Positions 31,594 to 35,021 of a DNA stretch of 35,021 nt are shown here, piece by piece (positions within the stretch are counted from its first letter, which is position 1; each line of letters begins with the position of its first letter). The DNA lies in contig JAMCYN010000131.1 in assembly GCA_023474015.1 (NCBI GenBank), positions 1 to 35,021 of the forward strand, written 5' to 3'. The notes under the pieces are model-generated. The model was not told the DNA's origin. It made no database searches and saw only the letters and a program-made list of their open reading frames with translations. A program made the translations under genes and the position numbers. This DNA is from Armatimonadota bacterium (GTDB lineage Bacteria > Armatimonadota > UBA5829).

Positions 31594-32808
31594 CTACAAG
31601 TGCCGCAGATTTCTCAAATTGTCCCTGGCTTCTTCCGCCTCGGCGCTTTCCGGGGCGAACTCGACCACCTTGTCCCATGCCGCCTGCGCCTTGTCCGGCT
31701 CCTCGTTCTCGCTGTACATGTAGCCGAGCGAGAGCAGGGCGGTGAGGTCTTTTGGGTCGATATCGAGGGTCTTTGAGTATTCGTCGAACGCCATTTCGTC
31801 CTGCTCGTTCTCATCATACGCGACCGCCAGGTTGCAGTGATACGATGCGTTCCCAGGCTCGATCTCGACCGCCGTCTTAAATGCCCCGATGGCTCCGTCG
31901 AGGTCGCCGTTCTCGAACAGCTCACGGCCCCGCTTGTTGTAGTCCTCGGCACTGGTGGCAGACGGCGCCGACGGTTGCGGCTGGGGCGGTGCGGTTTGGG
32001 TCTCTTCTTCCATCTCTCTAATAGCCTGCAACCTGCGCTGGGCGGCGCGCACCGCCGACGGGTCGAGCCTGTCGGAACCAAGCAGCCTGCCGCAGTTCGC
32101 GCAATGCTTCCAGGACGAAACAATGTTCATCCCGCAGGCGAGGCATTTTTGCTGCAAGTTCGAGCCGCACTCACTGCAATACGACATCCAGCGCGAAATC
32201 CTCGCCCCGCACTTCGGGCAAGACGCGGTGAACGGAACAAGCTCCCTGCCGCAGCCCCGGCAGTATTTGGAGCCGACCAGCGAAGCGTCAGAGCACTCCG
32301 GGCAGATAACCCGAACCTGCTCCCCGCACTGGCCGCAGAATGGCGCGCGCTCTTCGATGCCGGCCCCGCACTTCGGGCACGATGATCCGCCCGCTGTCGG
32401 AGCCGCCGCCACGGGCGCGGCAGCCTCGGGCTTTGCCGCCACCATTTGCGTAATAGCCTTCGCCGCCGACTGGAATAGGCTCACGTCATAAGACGGGAAA
32501 TAAACCCTCGCCTGGTCCGGGTCGCCTGGGGCTTCGCTTAGCGCCAGCTCGATATATCCGCCTGTCTGCGAGGAGATCACTTGCGCGCTCTTTACGTTCG
32601 CAAGCGGGTAGCCGAACACATTGCAGGTCGCGTTCAGTCCCGATTCGCAGTCCCTAAGCACAAACGCCCGCCTGTCGCTGACGGCAATCGCCTCCCCGAA
32701 ACTCCCCGGCAGCGATATCACCAGGTTCTCTTCCGGCGCCAACTCCATCTCAAGCGTCTCTCGCAGGCCCATCGACAGCTCACGTTTCAAGTCCCCAATA
32801 TTGTCCAA
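31594..32808 (-). CDS. zinc-ribbon and TPR protein with an N-terminal PH-like domain
   Basis: 404 aa from a TTG at 32808 with GAGGTGA upstream. About 1-125: a beta-rich domain like bacterial PH domains (VISLPGSFGEAIAVSDRRAF, GYIELALS). About 143-245: eight CxxC knuckles (CPKCG, CGQCG, CPEC, CRGCG, CPKCG, CSECG, CLACG, CANCG), enough for four zinc ribbons. Then a Pro/Gln-rich linker and about three TPR repeats (~290-395: YNKRGRELFENGDLDGAIGA, YHCNLAVAYDENEQDEMAFD, ALLSLGYMYSENEEPDKAQA). Cytoplasmic adaptor or scaffold; partner unknown. It follows the histidine kinase on the same strand. Confidence 0.85.
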   Translation of the reverse strand: MDNIGDLKRELSMGLRETLEMELAPEENLVISLPGSFGEAIAVSDRRAFVLRDCESGLNATCNVFGYPLANVKSAQVISSQTGGYIELALSEAPGDPDQARVYFPSYDVSLFQSAAKAITQMVAAKPEAAAPVAAAPTAGGSSCPKCGAGIEERAPFCGQCGEQVRVICPECSDASLVGSKYCRGCGRELVPFTASCPKCGARISRWMSYCSECGSNLQQKCLACGMNIVSSWKHCANCGRLLGSDRLDPSAVRAAQRRLQAIREMEEETQTAPPQPQPSAPSATSAEDYNKRGRELFENGDLDGAIGAFKTAVEIEPGNASYHCNLAVAYDENEQDEMAFDEYSKTLDIDPKDLTALLSLGYMYSENEEPDKAQAAWDKVVEFAPESAEAEEARDNLRNLRHL

Positions 32809-32831
32809 TCAGATCACCTCACTATGCAATA

Positions 32832-32869
32832 ACGGCCGGCGACAGCATCCAATCGCCATCGCCGGCCGT
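32832..32869. terminator. hairpin between the kinase and the zinc-ribbon gene
   Basis: ACGGCCGGCGA (32832-32842) pairs perfectly with TCGCCGGCCGT (32859-32869), 16-nt loop. No T-run on the minus strand, so it may only reduce, not stop, read-through from the kinase gene. Confidence 0.45.
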
Positions 32870-32888
32870 AATCGTTCTTGGCTCCTCG

Positions 32889-32916
32889 GGTTGAGTCGGC
32901 GCAGGCCGACTCAACC
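32889..32916. terminator. perfect 12-bp hairpin at the kinase stop codon
   Basis: GGTTGAGTCGGC (32889-32900) and GCCGACTCAACC (32905-32916) with a GCAG loop. It touches the stop codon of the kinase (32916-32918). No T-tract follows on the minus strand; likely an mRNA 3'-end structure or part of a repeat. Confidence 0.5.
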
Positions 32917-34721
32917 TACGCTGAATCCGGCAAATCCCTCGGCCGCATTCCCGGCTGATTGCGCGAAGCCACCGCAGTGACCTCGCCCTCGACCGCGCCT
33001 TCGCCCATTTCTTCCTCGAACTGAGGCGGGCACTTGGGCAGCTCAAAGATGAACTTCGAGCCCTCGCCGACTTCGCTCTCGACCCATATCTTTCCGCCGT
33101 GCGCCTCCACAAGGTGCTTTACCAGGTAGAGGCCGATTCCAGTGCCGCCCACTTTGCGGGTATCGCGGTTGTCGATGCGATGGAAGCGGTCGAACACTTT
33201 CGCCAGGTGGTCCGGCGGAATGCCCATCCCCTGGTCCGCGACGGTCATCCGCACCACGCCGTCCAGCTTCTTGCCGCTCACGGTGATCGTGCCGCCGTTC
33301 GGTGAATACTTGACTGCGTTGTTGGTGAGGTTGGTGAGAATCTGGTCGATCTTGTCCTGGTCGCCGACAATTGTCGGAATCTCCGGGTCCATGTCGACGG
33401 AGAACTCGTGCTTGTTTGTATACGACTTCTGCGCTGCCACGACCTTCTCCACGATAGTCGAAATATTCACCGGAGCGGGGTTCAAGTCCAGTGCGCGTCC
33501 GGCCTCGATGCGGGACACATTAAGCAGGTCGCTTATGAGCCTGGTGAGGCGGTCACATTCCTGGTCGATGATCGTGTAGAATTCGTGAACCGTGTCCTTG
33601 TCATAGAAACCTTCGGTGTCCTGCAGGAGGGTGGAGATGAATCCCTTGATGGATGTAAGCGGGGTTCGAAGCTCGTGGGAGACGGTGGAGACGAACGCGG
33701 TCTTCATACGCTCGATACTTCGGATGTCGGTGATATCGTTGAAGATCGTGACCACACCTATATTGCCCAGATCTTCGCCCTTGACCGAAGCGGTCTGCAC
33801 TTGGTAGTAGCGGACCGCGCCCTCCTCGTCGCTCTTGAGATCCGGAAGCTGGATCTCCTCCTGAACATCGGTAACTTCTTCCAGTGCCTTCGTCAGCACG
33901 TTCTGAACGGGCTCGGCCTGGATAATCGACAGGTAATCGCCGGAGACCTTCTCGTTCTGGTCGATGCCGAGCATATCGCGCGCTGACGGGTTCATCTGCA
34001 TGACCCGCCCACTGTTGTGGACCATGATGATACCCGCGTAGACGCTTTCAATGACGTGCTCGAGTTCTTCTTTTTCCTTGACAACCTCGCGGTACATCTG
34101 GGCGCTGGCGAGAACGGCGGCGGCGTTGTGCGCCAACCTGCTCAGGATGTTGACGTCTTCCTGTATGAAAACGCTGCCGTAGCGCTTATTGAACACCCAC
34201 ATGACGCCGATGACTTTGCGCTCCAGCACCCTGTTGGTGTCCTCGTCGCGCTTCTCGATGATCAGCGGCACGGCGACGCCGTTGGTCATGCCGAGCAGAC
34301 CCACGTTTTCCTTGATGGTGCGGGGGTCATTGACGGCGTCATACAGGATCACCGGCTTCTGATCTCGGAAGACTTCGCCGGATACGCCCTGGGTAGCGGG
34401 GACTCTGAAGAGCTTGATCAGGTCATCCGTCAGGCCAAACGCGGGCTTGGCGGCCTGCAGCTCGCCGCTGTCGGCGTCGTAGAGCATAAAGACGCACTTC
34501 TCGGCCTGTGCCATCATAGCGATTCGCATTACGAGCCGCTTCAGCGTCTCTTCTAATTCGGTGAGGGGGGTGGGGCCGGATGAGGAAGCCTCGGTCTCCT
34601 TGACGCGGTCTTCAAGTCGCTTGTTCGCCTGTTCCAAAGCGCCGATAGCGACTTCTCTTTCCGCTAGTTGCTTCTCTAACTCCTCAAGTCTTGCTTTTAC
34701 TGCTTGTTCGTCGGCGGACAA
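32916..34721 (-). CDS. GAF-PAS sensor histidine kinase
   Basis: 601 aa from TTG 34721, chosen because AGAGAGGT lies seven bases upstream; a longer version from TTG 34757 has no ribosome site. Order: coiled coil (~5-50), GAF (~53-208; FGLTDDLIKLFRVPATQGVS, KVIGVMWVFNKR), PAS (~218-333; AGIIMVHNSGRVMQMNPSAR), HisKA with phospho-acceptor H349 in TVSHELRTPLTS, and HATPase with NLTNNAVKYSPNGG (N box), DQGMGIP (G1) and GGTGIGLYLVKHL (G2). No membrane segment, so it senses a cytoplasmic signal, by GAF and/or PAS. Class like VicK/PhoR. The cognate response regulator is not in the window. The tail of ~35 residues after the ATPase is acidic and then Arg/Pro-rich, which is not usual. Confidence 0.92.
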   Translation of the reverse strand: MSADEQAVKARLEELEKQLAEREVAIGALEQANKRLEDRVKETEASSSGPTPLTELEETLKRLVMRIAMMAQAEKCVFMLYDADSGELQAAKPAFGLTDDLIKLFRVPATQGVSGEVFRDQKPVILYDAVNDPRTIKENVGLLGMTNGVAVPLIIEKRDEDTNRVLERKVIGVMWVFNKRYGSVFIQEDVNILSRLAHNAAAVLASAQMYREVVKEKEELEHVIESVYAGIIMVHNSGRVMQMNPSARDMLGIDQNEKVSGDYLSIIQAEPVQNVLTKALEEVTDVQEEIQLPDLKSDEEGAVRYYQVQTASVKGEDLGNIGVVTIFNDITDIRSIERMKTAFVSTVSHELRTPLTSIKGFISTLLQDTEGFYDKDTVHEFYTIIDQECDRLTRLISDLLNVSRIEAGRALDLNPAPVNISTIVEKVVAAQKSYTNKHEFSVDMDPEIPTIVGDQDKIDQILTNLTNNAVKYSPNGGTITVSGKKLDGVVRMTVADQGMGIPPDHLAKVFDRFHRIDNRDTRKVGGTGIGLYLVKHLVEAHGGKIWVESEVGEGSKFIFELPKCPPQFEEEMGEGAVEGEVTAVASRNQPGMRPRDLPDSA

Positions 34722-34848
34722 ATCTGTTACCTCTCTTACAATCGAGGTCCCACACAATGGACCATCAAAGAAAACGGCGCTGCTCCCATGGAACGCGCCA
34801 CACCTACCGACCTGGCAACAAGCCCATGCGAGCCTGCCCAGTAATCGG

Positions 34849-34878
34849 ATTATAGCACAGCACGTGCAGGCGGGTCAA
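34849..34878 (-). promoter_or_regulatory. promoter of the histidine kinase gene
   Basis: Minus strand TTGACC (34878-34873), an 18-nt spacer, TATAAT (34854-34849). Start near 34842, giving an untranslated leader of about 120 nt before TTG 34721. I see no recognisable riboswitch in the leader. Confidence 0.75.
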
Positions 34879-34881
34879 ACA

Positions 34882-34896
34882 AATGCAGAATGCAGT
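34882..34896. repeat. remnant of the TGCAGAATG repeat, copy E
   Basis: AATGCAGAATGCAG is the left-arm core of the family, cut off four bases before the IS motif at 34901. The IS may have inserted into this repeat and displaced the other arm. Confidence 0.6.
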
Positions 34897-34900
34897 GTAC

Positions 34901-35021
34901 TTGCCGAGCGATTATGTCCCCCTTAACTGCCGAGCGATAATGTCCCCATGGGAAATGGGGTCATTAGTATTAGCCAGAGGGATATTCATCGTTACCACGT
35001 ATTGCGCATGGTGTTGGATGG
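34901..35021 (+). mobile_element. 5' end of an insertion sequence (doubled terminal repeat and transposase start)
   Basis: Terminal motif TTGCCGAGCGATTATGTCCCC (34901-34921), repeated with three changes at 34927-34947, 26 bp apart. These are the inverted complements of the two motifs at 77-98 and 102-123. The transposase start codon follows the second motif without a gap. The element runs out of the window. Confidence 0.75.
34948..35021 (+). CDS. transposase, N-terminal fragment (ISNCY/IS481-like)
   Basis: Partial: ATG at 34948, 24 codons and two bases before the window ends. The part SQRDIHRYHVLRMVLDG is the typical opening of helix-turn-helix transposases annotated as ISNCY family, whose N-termini read like S-Q-x-E-L-x-R-x-x-V-x-x-x-V-x-x-G. 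The family name is from memory of this pattern and needs a search. GATAATGTCCCC just before the ATG gives no clear Shine-Dalgarno. Confidence 0.6.
   Translation, partial: MGNGVISISQRDIHRYHVLRMVLD

Noticed and set aside
34722..34842. Riboswitch in the long leader of the histidine kinase gene
   Set aside because: I could not see conserved cores or a terminator/anti-terminator pair.
1..35021. Composite transposon carrying the whole window
   Set aside because: Same-type IS ends at both borders would allow it, but the cargo is mostly housekeeping genes and the borders can be explained by a contig break at a repeated IS.

Overview
This looks like a chromosomal segment from an uncultured, Gram-negative-type bacterium with fairly GC-rich DNA (estimated by eye, not counted), frequent GTG/TTG starts, clear Shine-Dalgarno sites and sigma70-like promoters. 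Intergenic spaces hold several families of palindromic repeats. An Armatimonadota-like or similar understudied phylum would fit, but this is a weak inference from gene style and repeats, not a proof. The window begins inside the 3' end of an insertion sequence and stops 24 codons into a transposase; the two ends carry the same inverted, doubled ~21-bp terminal motif. Two same-orientation copies of one IS therefore bound the window, as expected if this is a whole contig that broke at a repeated IS.

Layout: (1) 366-1190, an exported STN-domain protein. (2) 1284-4328, a sulfur block: cysteine synthase and a cystathionine gamma-synthase/lyase-type enzyme, divergent from adjacent strong promoters, plus an Rrf2 regulator with the three IscR-like cysteines. 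(3) 4409-7999, an M14-type metallopeptidase/deacylase, a zinc alcohol dehydrogenase and an L-fucose/arabinose isomerase-like protein. (4) 8036-13234, a 1,732-aa secreted multidomain subtilase. (5) 13729-16433, long-form hibernation factor, class II fructose-bisphosphate aldolase and a PfkB (1-phosphofructokinase-type) kinase. (6) 16486-17692, an orphan ORF with a strong promoter, a HigB/HigA-like toxin-antitoxin pair with a palindromic operator, and a 38-aa lysine-rich protein. (7) 17858-20119, a PAP2 lipid phosphatase joined to an ArnT-like glycosyltransferase through a linker made of repeat DNA. (8) 20204-24263, a MASE3-GAF-SpoIIE phosphatase followed by a MEDS-GAF-RsbW-like kinase: a sensory partner switch. 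(9) 24388-26181, oligoendopeptidase F. (10) 26307-30937, a type III restriction-modification system with a repeat between mod and res, next to tRNA-Ser(GCT). (11) 31328-34721, on the minus strand, a GAF-PAS histidine kinase, a zinc-ribbon/TPR protein and a YHS mini-protein.

The points most worth a second look are the repeat-built fusion linker, the sensory phosphatase/kinase pair without a visible STAS partner, the shared motif at the two sulfur promoters, the 38-aa lysine-rich gene, the subtilase architecture and the repeat families. I did not find a CRISPR array, prophage or a clearly new defence system.
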